DNA of 64,000 nucleotides from Archangium violaceum Cb vi76 (GCF_000733295.1 NZ_JPMI01000025.1:1-64000), one strand, 5' to 3'. Shown: positions 38,612 through 48,549, counted from the first letter of the stretch. The notes: generated by a model from the sequence alone, not told the origin. A program made the numbers and translations.

Positions 38612-39535
38612 TCACGACCCGCGCTTGCGCGGCTTCCGCTCCGCCGCGGCCTGGCGTGCGACGTCCACGAAGGCCCGCAGGGCCGGCGAGACCTGGGCAC
38701 GGCTGGGGAAGTAGAGGAAGAGGCCCGGGACCACGGGCGCGAAGGGCTCCAGGACCACCTTCAAGCTCCCGCGCCGTAGCCGCTCGGCGACGGTGGGCTC
38801 GAACGCGTACATGAGCCCCATGCCGGCCTCGACCATCTCCAGCATCAGCGTCGTGTCGTTGGTGATGATGGGCCCCTGGACCGGGATGCGCCAGCTCCGC
38901 TGCCCGCGCTCCAGCTCCCACTGATAGAGGCCACCCGTGGTCGTGGAGCGGATGCAGATGCAGTCGTGGGACAGCAGCGCCTTCGGCGTCTCCGGGACGC
39001 CCTTCCGCTCGAGGTACGCTGGCGCGGCCACCACGACGAAACGGCTGGGCTCGAACAGCCGGACCTGCACCATGTCGCGCTCGATGGACTCCGACAGACG
39101 GATGCCCGCGTCGAGCTCCTCCGCCACGATGTCCACGAAGCGGTCCTCGACCCTGGCTTCCACCTCCACCTTCGGGTAGAGCGCATGGAAGCGGGGCAGC
39201 AAGGGAGCGACGACGACGGGCACGGCGATTGCCGGGACGGACAGCCGGACCCGTCCCGTCACCTCGCCTGGCTGAGCCGAGGCCGTCTTGAGGGCGTCGA
39301 GCGCCTGGTCCACGGCCGGCCCGGCGTTCTCCAGCAGGCGCCGGCCCGCCTCCGTGAGCGCCACGCTTCTGGAGGTTCGGGTGAGCAGGGTGACACCCAA
39401 GCGCTCCTCCAGCTGGCGGACGGCCTGGCTCAGGGCGGACGGAGAGACGCCCAACATGGAGGCGGCGGGCGCGAAGCCACGGTGGCGGGCGACTGCGAGG
39501 AAGCCGTGCAGGGCATTGAGTGGGGTCAGGGCCAT
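38612..39535 (-). CDS. LysR-family regulator of the alcohol dehydrogenase gene
   Basis: A 307-residue LysR regulator. The N-terminal winged helix is at ~5-63 (FLAVARHRGFAPAASMLG, then SALSQAVRQLEERLG), followed by a two-lobed effector domain. It is divergent from the alcohol dehydrogenase gene with a 108-bp spacer that carries an interrupted palindrome. The arrangement is that of an activator or repressor of the dehydrogenase responding to an aldehyde or alcohol. Confidence 0.88.
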   Translation of the reverse strand: MALTPLNALHGFLAVARHRGFAPAASMLGVSPSALSQAVRQLEERLGVTLLTRTSRSVALTEAGRRLLENAGPAVDQALDALKTASAQPGEVTGRVRLSVPAIAVPVVVAPLLPRFHALYPKVEVEARVEDRFVDIVAEELDAGIRLSESIERDMVQVRLFEPSRFVVVAAPAYLERKGVPETPKALLSHDCICIRSTTTGGLYQWELERGQRSWRIPVQGPIITNDTTLMLEMVEAGMGLMYAFEPTVAERLRRGSLKVVLEPFAPVVPGLFLYFPSRAQVSPALRAFVDVARQAAAERKPRKRGS

Positions 39536-39562
39536 CGTGAAGATTTTCTAAGTGGCCCATAT

Positions 39563-39584
39563 GCATTCCGCCAGTTTCGAATGC
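39563..39584. promoter_or_regulatory. interrupted palindrome GCATTC-N10-GAATGC
   Basis: Perfect 6-nt arms separated by 10 bp lie in the divergent LysR/ADH spacer, near the midpoint. The 22-bp size resembles the recognition half of LysR regulators (T-N11-A type sites). Candidate operator by position. Confidence 0.4.
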
Positions 39585-39643
39585 GATGTATCCGGTGCAT
39601 ATCAGGAGCGGTCGAGTCAATCCCCCTCCTGAAGGAAGACACC

Positions 39644-40705
39644 ATGCTGAAAGCCATCGCTTACGCCGCCGCCGCCGCTGACAAGCCCCTGGCGCCGTTC
39701 TCGTTCGAGCAGCGCGAGCCCGGTCCCCATGACGTGCTCATCGACATCCTCTACTGCGGCGTCTGCCACTCCGACATCCATCAGGCGCGTGACGAGTGGG
39801 GCGGCTCCATCTTCCCCATGGTGCCGGGTCACGAGATCATCGGCCGGGTCAAGCAGGTCGGCCAGCACGTCACGAAGCTCAAGGTGGGCGACATGGCGGG
39901 CGTCGGCTGCATGGTGGATTCCTGCCGTGACTGCTCGTCGTGCCGTCAGGATCTGGAGCAGTTCTGCCTGAAGGGCGTCGCCTACACCTACAACAGCACC
40001 GAGATGGATCGGAAGACGCCGACCCGCGGCGGTTACGCCTCGCAGATCGTCGTCGCCGAGCACTTCGCCCTGAAGGTCCCCGCGGGCCTGGACCCCGCGA
40101 GCGCGGCGCCCCTCCTGTGCGCCGGCATCACGACGTATTCGCCGCTGCGGCAGTGGAACTGCAAGAAGGGCGACCGCGTGGGCGTGGTGGGCCTGGGCGG
40201 GCTCGGCCACATGGCGGTGAAGTTCGCCGCGTCCATGGGGGCCGAGGTGACGGTGCTCAGCACCTCGCGCGCGAAGGAGGCCGATGCCCGCCGGTTGGGC
40301 GCACAGGGGTTCGAGGTCACTCGGGATGAAGCCACCTTCCGGAAGCTCGCGGGCCGCCTCGACCTCATCATCGACACCATCTCCGCGCAGCACGACTACA
40401 ACCAGTACCTGAGCCTGCTGCGCCCCCAGGGCGCGATGGTGCTCGTCGGCGTTCCGCCAGAGCCGACGCCCGTGGGCGCGTTCTCGCTCATCAACGGAAA
40501 CAAGCGGCTGGCCGGCTCCAGCATCGGAGGCATCGCCGAGACGCAGGAGATGCTCGACTACTGCGCCAAACACCAGATCGTCTCCGACATCGAGATCATC
40601 CCCATCCAGAAGATCAACGAGGCCTACGAGCGCATGATCAAGGGGGATGTCCGCTACCGCTTCGTCATCGATCTGGCATCGCTCTCCAACGAGAACGCCC
40701 GGTAG
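39644..40705 (+). CDS. zinc-dependent NADP-type alcohol dehydrogenase/aldehyde reductase (CAD-like)
   Basis: A 353-residue medium-chain dehydrogenase from ATG 39644, preceded by GAAGGAAG. Catalytic zinc ligands are in YCGVCHSDIH and VPGHEI; structural zinc cysteines lie in DSCRDCSSCRQDLEQFC. The Rossmann loop is VGLGGLGHMA, with STSR after the second strand, suiting NADP(H). The closest known group is the YahK/cinnamyl-alcohol type that reduces aldehydes broadly. The divergent LysR gene is the likely regulator. Single gene, ending 3 bp from a convergent LysR gene. Confidence 0.9.
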   Translation: MLKAIAYAAAAADKPLAPFSFEQREPGPHDVLIDILYCGVCHSDIHQARDEWGGSIFPMVPGHEIIGRVKQVGQHVTKLKVGDMAGVGCMVDSCRDCSSCRQDLEQFCLKGVAYTYNSTEMDRKTPTRGGYASQIVVAEHFALKVPAGLDPASAAPLLCAGITTYSPLRQWNCKKGDRVGVVGLGGLGHMAVKFAASMGAEVTVLSTSRAKEADARRLGAQGFEVTRDEATFRKLAGRLDLIIDTISAQHDYNQYLSLLRPQGAMVLVGVPPEPTPVGAFSLINGNKRLAGSSIGGIAETQEMLDYCAKHQIVSDIEIIPIQKINEAYERMIKGDVRYRFVIDLASLSNENAR

Positions 40706-40708
40706 GCG

Positions 40709-41653
40709 TCAGCCGGAGCTCCCCTCCCGCACGGGTGACGCACGCGCGGCGGCGAGCACCTGCTCACGAAGCCACCGGTGCGCGGGCTCCTGTTGCCGAT
40801 GCGGGTGCCAGAGCTGCTGCACGCGGAGCGGCTCGTGGGGGCGCTCCACCGGCACCACGGTGAGCGGGAAGGCCTCGGCGAAGCGGCGCGCCACCCGCTC
40901 TGGCAGCGCTGCGATGATGTCGGTGCTCGCCAGCACCCAGGGCGCCACGAGGTAGTGCGGGGTGAAGAGCACCACGTTGCGGCGGAGCTTTGTCTTGCGC
41001 TCGAAGCGCCCCTCGATGCCGCCGCGCGGTGAGACATGGAGCTGTGGCAGTGACAGGTCGAACCGCCGCGGATCGCGCAAGGCGGGATGGTGCGCGCGGC
41101 CGACGAGCATGAAGCGCTCGCGCACCAGCACCTGCCGCTGGAGTCCTCGCGGTGCACGGTCCCCCGGAGCGAGGTCGAAGACGCCGAGGACCAGGTCGAG
41201 CTCTCCGGATTCCAGCTCGACGGTGGGAAAGTCACGCGGGAGCGGTACCACGCGGAACTTCACGCCGGGGTAACGCGCGAGCTGGGCCGCGAGCTGGGGA
41301 AGCACGATGAGCTGGGCGTGGTCGCTCGCGGCCAGCACGAAGGTGCGGTGCGCGGTCTCGGGCACGAAGTCCTCGGGCGGCATCAGGGCTTCCTGGAGCT
41401 GCCGCAGCGCGAGCGTGAGCGGCCCGCGCAGGGCCTGGGCCCGTGCGGTGGGCACCATGCCCTGACGGCTTCGCACGAAGAGGGGGTCTCCGAGCGCGTC
41501 TCGCAGGCGGGCCAGTGCGTTGCTGGTGGCCGGCTGCGAGAGCCGCAAGCGAGCCGCCGCGCGCCCCACGCTCTGCTCGATGAAGAGCGCGTCGAGCACG
41601 CGGAGCAGGTTCAGGTCGAAAGTGGCGAGATTCACGCCATGAATCTCAATCAT
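40709..41653 (-). CDS. LysR-family regulator (NodD-like group)
   Basis: A 314-residue LysR regulator from ATG 41653 (MIEIHGVNLATFDLNLL). The leading NLATFDLNLLRVLDALF and GRAAARLRLSQPATSNALARL are typical of the NodD/NahR-like branch. The effector domain is complete (FVLAASDHAQLIVLPQL onward). It is divergent from the metallo-hydrolase gene with a 71-bp spacer and probably controls it. Confidence 0.88.
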   Translation of the reverse strand: MIEIHGVNLATFDLNLLRVLDALFIEQSVGRAAARLRLSQPATSNALARLRDALGDPLFVRSRQGMVPTARAQALRGPLTLALRQLQEALMPPEDFVPETAHRTFVLAASDHAQLIVLPQLAAQLARYPGVKFRVVPLPRDFPTVELESGELDLVLGVFDLAPGDRAPRGLQRQVLVRERFMLVGRAHHPALRDPRRFDLSLPQLHVSPRGGIEGRFERKTKLRRNVVLFTPHYLVAPWVLASTDIIAALPERVARRFAEAFPLTVVPVERPHEPLRVQQLWHPHRQQEPAHRWLREQVLAAARASPVREGSSG

Positions 41654-41724
41654 TCCCACATCCAGAAGGCAAATGACGCGGCCGACGGGCACCTTTCGCT
41701 CGAACCCTCCAGGAGGAGTGCCTC

Positions 41725-42693
41725 ATGCGAAAGCTCATCGTGTTGTCGTTGCTGTCCACCGCGTGCGCGTCGTTGCCCCCGGCGGCGCCCCACGCCTTCG
41801 TCCCCCCACCGTCCCCGGGCACGCCGCTCCAGGTGTGCTGGGTGGACACGGGCGGCTTGACGGCGCCAGGGGGGTACGGCGCGGGCGGCGCCACCGTCGC
41901 CGACACGTGGGAGGTCACTTCCGCGGCGCTCGTCATCCGCCACCCGAAGGGCGATCTCGTGCTCGACACCGGCATCTCTCCCCACGCGCAGGAGGAGAAG
42001 CGGGAGCTGGGCGCCTGGAAACGCTTCATCTTCTCGCAGACGGCGGGCCGCAACGTGCCACGGCGGAACTTGAAGGACGCCCTCACCGCGCTCGGGGTGA
42101 CGCGGCCGAAGGCGCTGCTGCTCTCTCACGTACACGCCGACCATGCCGGCGGAGTGGCGTCGCTGCCGGACGTGCCGGTGTGGCTGGCCGCCGAGGAGAA
42201 GCAGCTCATCGAAGCGGAGCTCGAGCACCCGCACGGGGTGACGCTCCCCGCGCATGCCCGGGCCTTGAAGGGCCGCATGGTGCCCATCCCCTTCGCGGCG
42301 GAGCCCTACGCGAACTACGAGACCCGCTTCGACGTCTTCGGTGATGGCACCGTGGTGGTGGTGCCCACCTTCGGGCACACACCGGGCAGCGTGGCGACGT
42401 TCGTGAACGTGTCACCCACCCAGCGCTTCGTGCACGTGGGAGACCTCATCAACCTGAGGGAATCCATCGAGCGGAACGTGGGGAAGTCGTGGTTGATGCG
42501 GCAGTTCACCGACGAAGACCTCGCACGCACCCAGGCGGAGGTGGCGAAGCTGGTGCAGCTCCACGCGCGGGCTCCAGGGTTGCTCATCCTGCCCGCGCAC
42601 GATCGCCGCGCCTTCGTGGAGCTCTTCGGCGCCGACGACCATGAGGTGCCACCGTGCATTGGCGTACCGCCAGCGGCACCGTCAGCCGGGTAA
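41725..42693 (+). CDS. metallo-beta-lactamase-fold hydrolase, AHL-lactonase-like lipoprotein
   Basis: A 322-residue protein with a short lipoprotein signal (LSTAC, Cys near residue 13) and AGGAGG before the ATG. The zinc site is SHVHADHAGG (HxHxDH), with further ligands in TFGHTPGSVATF and PAHDRRAF. Order and spacing resemble AttM/AiiA-type N-acyl-homoserine-lactone lactonases, but related enzymes hydrolyse other lactones and esters. Export to the envelope would suit quenching or detoxifying extracellular signals of prey. It is single, with a divergent LysR regulator. The 294 bp after it (42694-42987) hold no gene I can support. Confidence 0.82.
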   Translation: MRKLIVLSLLSTACASLPPAAPHAFVPPPSPGTPLQVCWVDTGGLTAPGGYGAGGATVADTWEVTSAALVIRHPKGDLVLDTGISPHAQEEKRELGAWKRFIFSQTAGRNVPRRNLKDALTALGVTRPKALLLSHVHADHAGGVASLPDVPVWLAAEEKQLIEAELEHPHGVTLPAHARALKGRMVPIPFAAEPYANYETRFDVFGDGTVVVVPTFGHTPGSVATFVNVSPTQRFVHVGDLINLRESIERNVGKSWLMRQFTDEDLARTQAEVAKLVQLHARAPGLLILPAHDRRAFVELFGADDHEVPPCIGVPPAAPSAG

Positions 42694-42987
42694 CGTCATG
42701 GCGAGGACGAGCGTCACGAGCTCACCCCGGCTTCCCCACCCGTCAAGCCTCGGCTGAGCCCGGCTGGAGGCCAGGGTTTCCCTCGAGCGCCCCCTGGAGC
42801 GGCCGCGGGTGCTCCCCGGCGAAGCGTCCTTATCCGACCTATGCGCTCCGGTGCGTCAGAAACAGGACACCCCTTGCAGACATCTGCATGTGAGACCAGT
42901 TCCAGCCCTACGAGGCATCTGACACCTTCGGCGGTGTGGGGGGGACCCATCTTCGAACGGTGGTCGTATGACCCGTGAGGTGTGGCC

Positions 42988-45900
42988 ATGAAGGACTCAC
43001 TCCCCCCTGACCCGGCATCACATGCATGGCCCTGGTTCCTGGACAACGGCAGCGAGATGGGACGACGCATCCTGGCGAGGGATTGGTCCCAGACGCCGCT
43101 CGGGCCCATTGAATCCTGGCCCCAGCCGTTGCGCACCGCGCTGGGCATGTGCCTGTCGACCCGCTTCCCCATGTTCATCTACTGGGGGCCCGAGCGTTTC
43201 CAGCTCTACAACGACCCTGGCATTCCCATCATGGGAGACAGGCACCCGCACACGGCCATGGCACCCGTGCGCGAGGTGTTCCCCGAAATCTGGCACGTCA
43301 TCCGGCGGATGTTCGACGACATCGAGCGCACGGGACAGCCAACGTGGTCGGAGAACCAGCTCCTGCCGCTCGAGCGGAACGGCATCGCCGAGGAGCGCTA
43401 CTTCACCTTCTCGTACAGCCCCATCCGCGATGACGCCGGGGCGGTCGCCGGTTTCTACACCACGGCCATGGAGACGACGGGCCAGGTGCTGGGCCAGCGC
43501 CGCCTTCGCACCCTCCAGGCCATCGTGGACCGCGCGGCTGGCTCCACCTCCGTGGAGGCCGCGTGCCGTGAGGCGCTGAACGCGCTCGGGGACAACTCCG
43601 CGGACGTGCCCTTCACGGTGCTGTATCTCACGGACGCGGATGGCTCGAGTGCGTCACGGATGGGCGCCCGCGGCGTGGAGCCCGAGAGCGCGGGTCTCCC
43701 TTCACGCGTGGATTTGCGCACGGCCTCCGACGATCCATCGGGATGGCTCCTGGCCCCCGTCGCGAGCACCGGCCAGGCCCAGCTCGTCACGGACTTGAAG
43801 ACCCGGCTTCGCGCATTGCCGGACCCGAACGGAGCGGGCGCACCCCACTCCGCGCTCGTGCTTCCGCTGGCGACAGCGCAAGGAGAGAGCGCCTTCGGCT
43901 TCCTGGTCGTGGGACTCAGCCGGTGGCTGGTCCCGGATGGTGAATACCGGAGCTTCCTCGAGCTCGCGGCCGGGGCCATGGTACGGGCTGCCTCCAGCGC
44001 CCGCATCCAGCAGGAAGCGCGCGAACGGGCCGAGCGGCTCGCGGCCGTGGACCGGGCCAAGACCACCTTCTTCAGCAACGTCAGCCACGAGTTCCGGACA
44101 CCGCTCACGCTGATGATGGGGCCCCTGGAGGACGCGCTCAACGACTCCGAGGAAGCCCTGGGCCCTCGCCAACGCGAGCGGCTGGTGCTTCTGCGGCGCA
44201 ACGCGGTGCGCCTCTTGAAGCTCGTCAACACGCTTCTCGAGTTCAGCCGCCTGGAGGCAGGACGCGCACAGGCCTCGTTCGAACCGGTGGACCTGTCCAC
44301 CTTCACCCGGGAGCTGGTGGGCCACTTCGAGTCGACGGCCAGGCGTGCGGGCCTCACCCTCACGCGGCATGCGCCCCCCCTCCCCGAGCCCGTGTGGGTG
44401 GATCGTTCCTCGTGGGAGAAGGTCGTCTTCAACCTGCTCTCCAATGCCTTCAAGTTCACCTTCGAGGGTGGCATCACGGTGTCCCTCTTCCTGGAGGGAG
44501 CGGAGGTGGTGCTGCGCGTGGAGGACACGGGCACGGGTATTCCCGAGAGGGAGTTGAGCCACCTCTTCGAGCGCTTCCACCGCGTGGAGGGCGCCAGGAG
44601 CCGGAGCCACGAAGGCAGTGGTATCGGCCTCGCGCTGGTGCAGGAGCTGGTGAAGTTGCACGGAGGCAGCGTGGGCGTGGAGAGTACGCTCGGCCAGGGC
44701 TCGGCCTTCACGGTCCGCATTCCTCGAGGACACTCCCACCTGCCATCCGAGCGCGTACGACAGGAAGCGCTGCCGACGAATGGAAGTCACGAGCGGGCGG
44801 AGGGATACCTGCAGGAGGTGGCGAGCTGGTTGGCGGCGGAACCCTCGAAGGGTGTCCCCGCGAACGCAAGCGCCGGACGGCCGCTGTCCGGTGCCCGCGT
44901 GCTGGTGGCGGATGACAATGCCGACCTGCGCGCCTACCTCGAGAGCCTCCTCGCTCCCCATTTCTCGGTGGAGACGGTGGGAGATGGGCATGCGGCCTTG
45001 GAGGCGGCGCGAGCGCGCAAGCCAGACCTCATCCTCTCCGATGTGATGATGCCGATCCTGGGAGGCTTCGGCCTGTTGCGCGCACTGAGGGCCGACCCTT
45101 CCTTGCGCGCCATCCCCTTCATCCTTCTCTCGGCCCGGGCGGGCGAGGAGGCGAACGTCGAGGGCCTGGAGGCGGGCGCGGACGACTACCTGGTGAAACC
45201 CTTCAGCGCACGCGAGCTGTTGGCGCGTGTGAGCACCCAGCTGGAAATGGCCCGGGTGCGCCGTCAGGTCGCGGCGCATGAAGCCCGGGAAGCCATGTTG
45301 GAGGAGGCGGTCCGCGCCCGGGACGACTTCCTGTCCGTGGCGAGCCACGAGCTCAAGACTCCCCTGGCCGCGTTCCGGCTACAGCTCGAGCTGCTCGAGC
45401 GAGCCCTGGGTGCCGAGGCGCGGACTCACCTGAGCGAGCGCCTGTCCGTCACGCACCGGCAGGTGCAGCGGCTGGCTTCCGTGGTGGAGATGCTCCTGGA
45501 CGTCTCGCAAATCACCTCCGGCCACTTGCGTCTGCGCCTCGAGGAGCTGGACCTCGCGACCCTCGTCACCGAGAGCGTGAGCCGGATGCGTGAGGAGATG
45601 ACGGTGGCGGGGCATCTGGTGACGCTCACGGCCACCGCCGCGGTCGTGGGCCACTTCGACCGCGAACGCATGGAGCAGATGGTGCGGAATCTCCTGTCCA
45701 ACGCCATGAAGTTCGGGCAGGGCAAACCCATCGAGGTGAGCATCAGTCTGGCGGGAGGGCTGGCGCGCTTGAGGGTGGTGGATCATGGCATCGGCATCCC
45801 CCCCGAGGAGCACGAGCGCATCTTCGGGCGATTCGAGCGTGCCGTGTCCGCGACCCACTATGGCGGCCTGGGTCTGGGGTTGTGGATGACACGGCAGGTC

Positions 45901-46014
45901 GCGGAGGCGCACGGCGGCTCGGTAGACGTGGCGGATACAGCCGGCGGTGGAGCCACCTTCATCGTGGAGCTGCCGCTCGCTCCGGAGACGGTGTCCGCAA
46001 AGGCCCAGGCTTGA
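42988..46014 (+). CDS. hybrid sensor histidine kinase with two kinase modules and an internal receiver
   Basis: A 1008-residue soluble hybrid kinase from ATG 42988 (GAGGT upstream; a GTG two codons earlier is weaker). Order: PAS-like domain (~10-165, DWSQTPLGPIESWPQPL), GAF-like domain (~175-340), HisKA with H367 in VSHEFRTPL and HATPase (~450-575), receiver with phospho-acceptor D685 in SDVMMPILGG and K in VKPF, then a second HisKA with H787 in ASHELKTPL and a second HATPase. No membrane segments, so it senses a cytoplasmic cue. The output partner is not encoded nearby. Confidence 0.9.
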   Translation: MKDSLPPDPASHAWPWFLDNGSEMGRRILARDWSQTPLGPIESWPQPLRTALGMCLSTRFPMFIYWGPERFQLYNDPGIPIMGDRHPHTAMAPVREVFPEIWHVIRRMFDDIERTGQPTWSENQLLPLERNGIAEERYFTFSYSPIRDDAGAVAGFYTTAMETTGQVLGQRRLRTLQAIVDRAAGSTSVEAACREALNALGDNSADVPFTVLYLTDADGSSASRMGARGVEPESAGLPSRVDLRTASDDPSGWLLAPVASTGQAQLVTDLKTRLRALPDPNGAGAPHSALVLPLATAQGESAFGFLVVGLSRWLVPDGEYRSFLELAAGAMVRAASSARIQQEARERAERLAAVDRAKTTFFSNVSHEFRTPLTLMMGPLEDALNDSEEALGPRQRERLVLLRRNAVRLLKLVNTLLEFSRLEAGRAQASFEPVDLSTFTRELVGHFESTARRAGLTLTRHAPPLPEPVWVDRSSWEKVVFNLLSNAFKFTFEGGITVSLFLEGAEVVLRVEDTGTGIPERELSHLFERFHRVEGARSRSHEGSGIGLALVQELVKLHGGSVGVESTLGQGSAFTVRIPRGHSHLPSERVRQEALPTNGSHERAEGYLQEVASWLAAEPSKGVPANASAGRPLSGARVLVADDNADLRAYLESLLAPHFSVETVGDGHAALEAARARKPDLILSDVMMPILGGFGLLRALRADPSLRAIPFILLSARAGEEANVEGLEAGADDYLVKPFSARELLARVSTQLEMARVRRQVAAHEAREAMLEEAVRARDDFLSVASHELKTPLAAFRLQLELLERALGAEARTHLSERLSVTHRQVQRLASVVEMLLDVSQITSGHLRLRLEELDLATLVTESVSRMREEMTVAGHLVTLTATAAVVGHFDRERMEQMVRNLLSNAMKFGQGKPIEVSISLAGGLARLRVVDHGIGIPPEEHERIFGRFERAVSATHYGGLGLGLWMTRQVAEAHGGSVDVADTAGGGATFIVELPLAPETVSAKAQA

Positions 46015-46044
46015 ACCTGGAGGCCACGTGTAGCAAAACCCGTC

Positions 46045-48549
46045 TCAGTCTGGCCGCCAGCGCTCCGGGTCCACCGCGACGATCCGGAACTCGCCCGTGT
46101 ACGTGTGGCCCTCGGCATCCGGCAGCCAGGTGTGGTCGATCGCCGGGAGCATCTCGGAGACGAATACCGACTTCGCGCCCTGGAGCATCCGCAGGAAGTT
46201 GTCCACGGCGTGGGGACTCTCCAGGTCCAGGTAGCTGGGCTTGCGCTCCGAGGAGGCCTTGAAGAAGAGGAAGCGGGGCAGACCGTGGGCACGGGCCCAG
46301 CGGCGCACGCCGATGAGGCGCTCCACGGTGGTGGGGGCCTGGACGAAGGGCAGCTCGGCCACCTGGAAACGCCACGCCTCGCGCGCCACCACGAGGCCGT
46401 CGATGGTGATGCGTGGCATGTACGGCAGCGGGGGCAGCAGCGGGACGGTGATGACGGGGAGGATGACCTGCGCCACCTGCATGACGTCCCAGCACCGGGA
46501 GCCATCGCGCGTACAGGACATGAGCCGTCCGTCCACCATCCGCATCACCAGGTCGCTGAGCGCCACCACCTGGGAGCGCGGGCGCCAGGAGCGGGAGGCA
46601 CCGAACTCGAAGACGACGTCCTCGGGGTGATCCGCGAGGGGGGTGACACCGCGGGCACTGTAGATGTCTCCCTTCATCACGACGGGAGAGAAGCGCGGCC
46701 CCACGTCCTCGGCGATGGCACCCAGCAGCCGCGCGGGCTCCGGGTGCGAGTCCATGAAGAACTCCTGCTCGAGGGAATTGACCGCGAAGTGGAGCTCGCC
46801 CAGGACGACCTGATAGTCGCCGCGCTGGAGGGCCTCCAGGCTCCTGGCGTTGATCATCAGATCCGGCGAGTGGTAGCGGGAGTTGGGCCAGCCGGGATGG
46901 GGGGCGGCGAAGAGCTCGCGAACGAGGGGCTCGAGCGCGTCCGAGGAAAGCTCGAGCACGCGCTGCCCAGGAGCCTGGGGCATGCCGAAGACGCGGGACC
47001 AGCGGGCCGTGAAGTCGGCCAACACGGGTTCGGCGAAGGCGGGGGGCTTGTTGACGTTCTCGGGGAAGATCTCGGTGGCGGCGGGCCAGAACAGGACGCC
47101 CTCCACGGTGTCCGTCCCCAGCTGCTCGCACATGGAGCGGAAGAGCCCGACCAGGGTCTCATGGCACCGGAGACCGATCTGGTAGCAGTACCAGCGCCCG
47201 CCGAGCATCAGCAGCGAGAGGGGACGCCGGATGCGGTCGAGCAGCTCGGGGCCGAACGTCACGTCGAGGCCCCGGCGGCAGTCCTCGTAGATCATGGTGC
47301 GCCCGCCGTACGTCATGCCGGCGTTGCGGGTGGCCCCCATGGACGTCAGGCGGCTGAAGCGGCTCTCCACCTCGCCGAGGGCCCGGTCCAGCGCGGCCGG
47401 GTCTCCCGCCGCGCGGGTGACGGCCTCGCGGGCATCCACCAACTCCGCGAGCTCGGCGAGCGCGGTGGAGCGCGCGGCCTCATCGCCGATCCGCTCCAGC
47501 AGTTGCCGCAGGACCACCTCGCGCCCATGCGCCCGGGTGGGCAGCTCCAGCTCCCAGACGAGGACGCCGCGGGAGCGCTTCTCCTCCAGCGCGGCGTAGA
47601 CGTCCTCCTTCGAGGAGAACAGGCCCTCGGCGATCACCGTGGTGGCGATCTCCCGGGCCATCCGCGCGCCATCGCACAACGTGAGCAGGCGCAGCGGCGT
47701 GGGAGGCAGCTCTTCGCGTCCCAGGGGCATGTGCAAGGTCCGCCCCTCGAGGCGCGCATAGGCCATGAGGCGGGGAGCGAGCCACGGCCTGATGCCGGGG
47801 AACCTGGAGAACTTCTGGGCCAGCGCCTCGATGGGCCAGAAATCGAGGGACACCCGGCGGCCATCGATGAGCGAGGGGCCGGGAAGAGCCGAGACGGAGG
47901 GGCCCTCCTCGGAGAAGGTGCCCCAACCGAGCGGGCCGAAGAAGCCGATGGAGTCGTTCTTGACGGTGTAGCGCTGGAGGTAGTTGGCGACGAGCTGCTC
48001 CCGGGTGCGGCTCTTGGCGCTGCGCTCATCCGGCGGGCTGCGCAGCAACGGCTCGATGGCCGAGTGGAGCGCGGCGCGGTTCTGCCACACGAGCGCCTCG
48101 CGGAACAGGCTCTCGCGAGCCTGGGCCCGGAGGATCTCACCGAGGCGGGTGCTCTCGCGTTCGAACAGCGTGTCCAGGCGGGCCCGGGCCGCCTCCTGCT
48201 CCGCCAGGCTGGAGCGCAATGCCTCGAAGCGCGTGTGGGCCTCGTCCCCGGCCTGGAGCTCCTGGGGCAGTCCTCCCCGGGCCAGACGTTTGATGGCGCC
48301 GTTGAGCGCGCGGGCCTCGTCCGGAGGCAACCCTTGCCGTACGCGATCGAGGGAGGCGATGAGCTCTTGACGGAGCGCGCGGGTGCGCTCCTCGAGGTCC
48401 AACCACGCGTCCACCGCCGAGGCGAGCTCCCTGCTGGCGAGCTTCAGCACATCCGAAGCGGGGAACCCCGCGCCACGAACGCAGAAGTCCTTCCAGAGAG
48501 ACCAGCCATTCGAGAGGGGGACCAGATGTCCAGGGGCGCTCTTCGGCAT
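46045..48549 (-). CDS. lantibiotic-dehydratase N-terminal-domain protein (LanB glutamylation domain only)
   Basis: An 834-residue protein with sequence typical of the LanB N-terminal domain: RYTVKNDSIGFFGPLGWG, RNAGMTYGGRTMIYEDCRR, and the domain-closing block GLPRFLFFKASSERKPSYLDL followed by SEMLPAIDHTWLPD. Full LanB enzymes have ~1000 residues and a C-terminal elimination domain of ~300; here the chain stops soon after the first domain. The domain transfers Glu from Glu-tRNA to Ser/Thr of a precursor peptide. No LanC cyclase, elimination protein or precursor gene is adjacent. Alternatives are a PEARL-like amino-acid ligase role or unlinked partners. Confidence 0.85.
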   Translation of the reverse strand: MPKSAPGHLVPLSNGWSLWKDFCVRGAGFPASDVLKLASRELASAVDAWLDLEERTRALRQELIASLDRVRQGLPPDEARALNGAIKRLARGGLPQELQAGDEAHTRFEALRSSLAEQEAARARLDTLFERESTRLGEILRAQARESLFREALVWQNRAALHSAIEPLLRSPPDERSAKSRTREQLVANYLQRYTVKNDSIGFFGPLGWGTFSEEGPSVSALPGPSLIDGRRVSLDFWPIEALAQKFSRFPGIRPWLAPRLMAYARLEGRTLHMPLGREELPPTPLRLLTLCDGARMAREIATTVIAEGLFSSKEDVYAALEEKRSRGVLVWELELPTRAHGREVVLRQLLERIGDEAARSTALAELAELVDAREAVTRAAGDPAALDRALGEVESRFSRLTSMGATRNAGMTYGGRTMIYEDCRRGLDVTFGPELLDRIRRPLSLLMLGGRWYCYQIGLRCHETLVGLFRSMCEQLGTDTVEGVLFWPAATEIFPENVNKPPAFAEPVLADFTARWSRVFGMPQAPGQRVLELSSDALEPLVRELFAAPHPGWPNSRYHSPDLMINARSLEALQRGDYQVVLGELHFAVNSLEQEFFMDSHPEPARLLGAIAEDVGPRFSPVVMKGDIYSARGVTPLADHPEDVVFEFGASRSWRPRSQVVALSDLVMRMVDGRLMSCTRDGSRCWDVMQVAQVILPVITVPLLPPLPYMPRITIDGLVVAREAWRFQVAELPFVQAPTTVERLIGVRRWARAHGLPRFLFFKASSERKPSYLDLESPHAVDNFLRMLQGAKSVFVSEMLPAIDHTWLPDAEGHTYTGEFRIVAVDPERWRPD

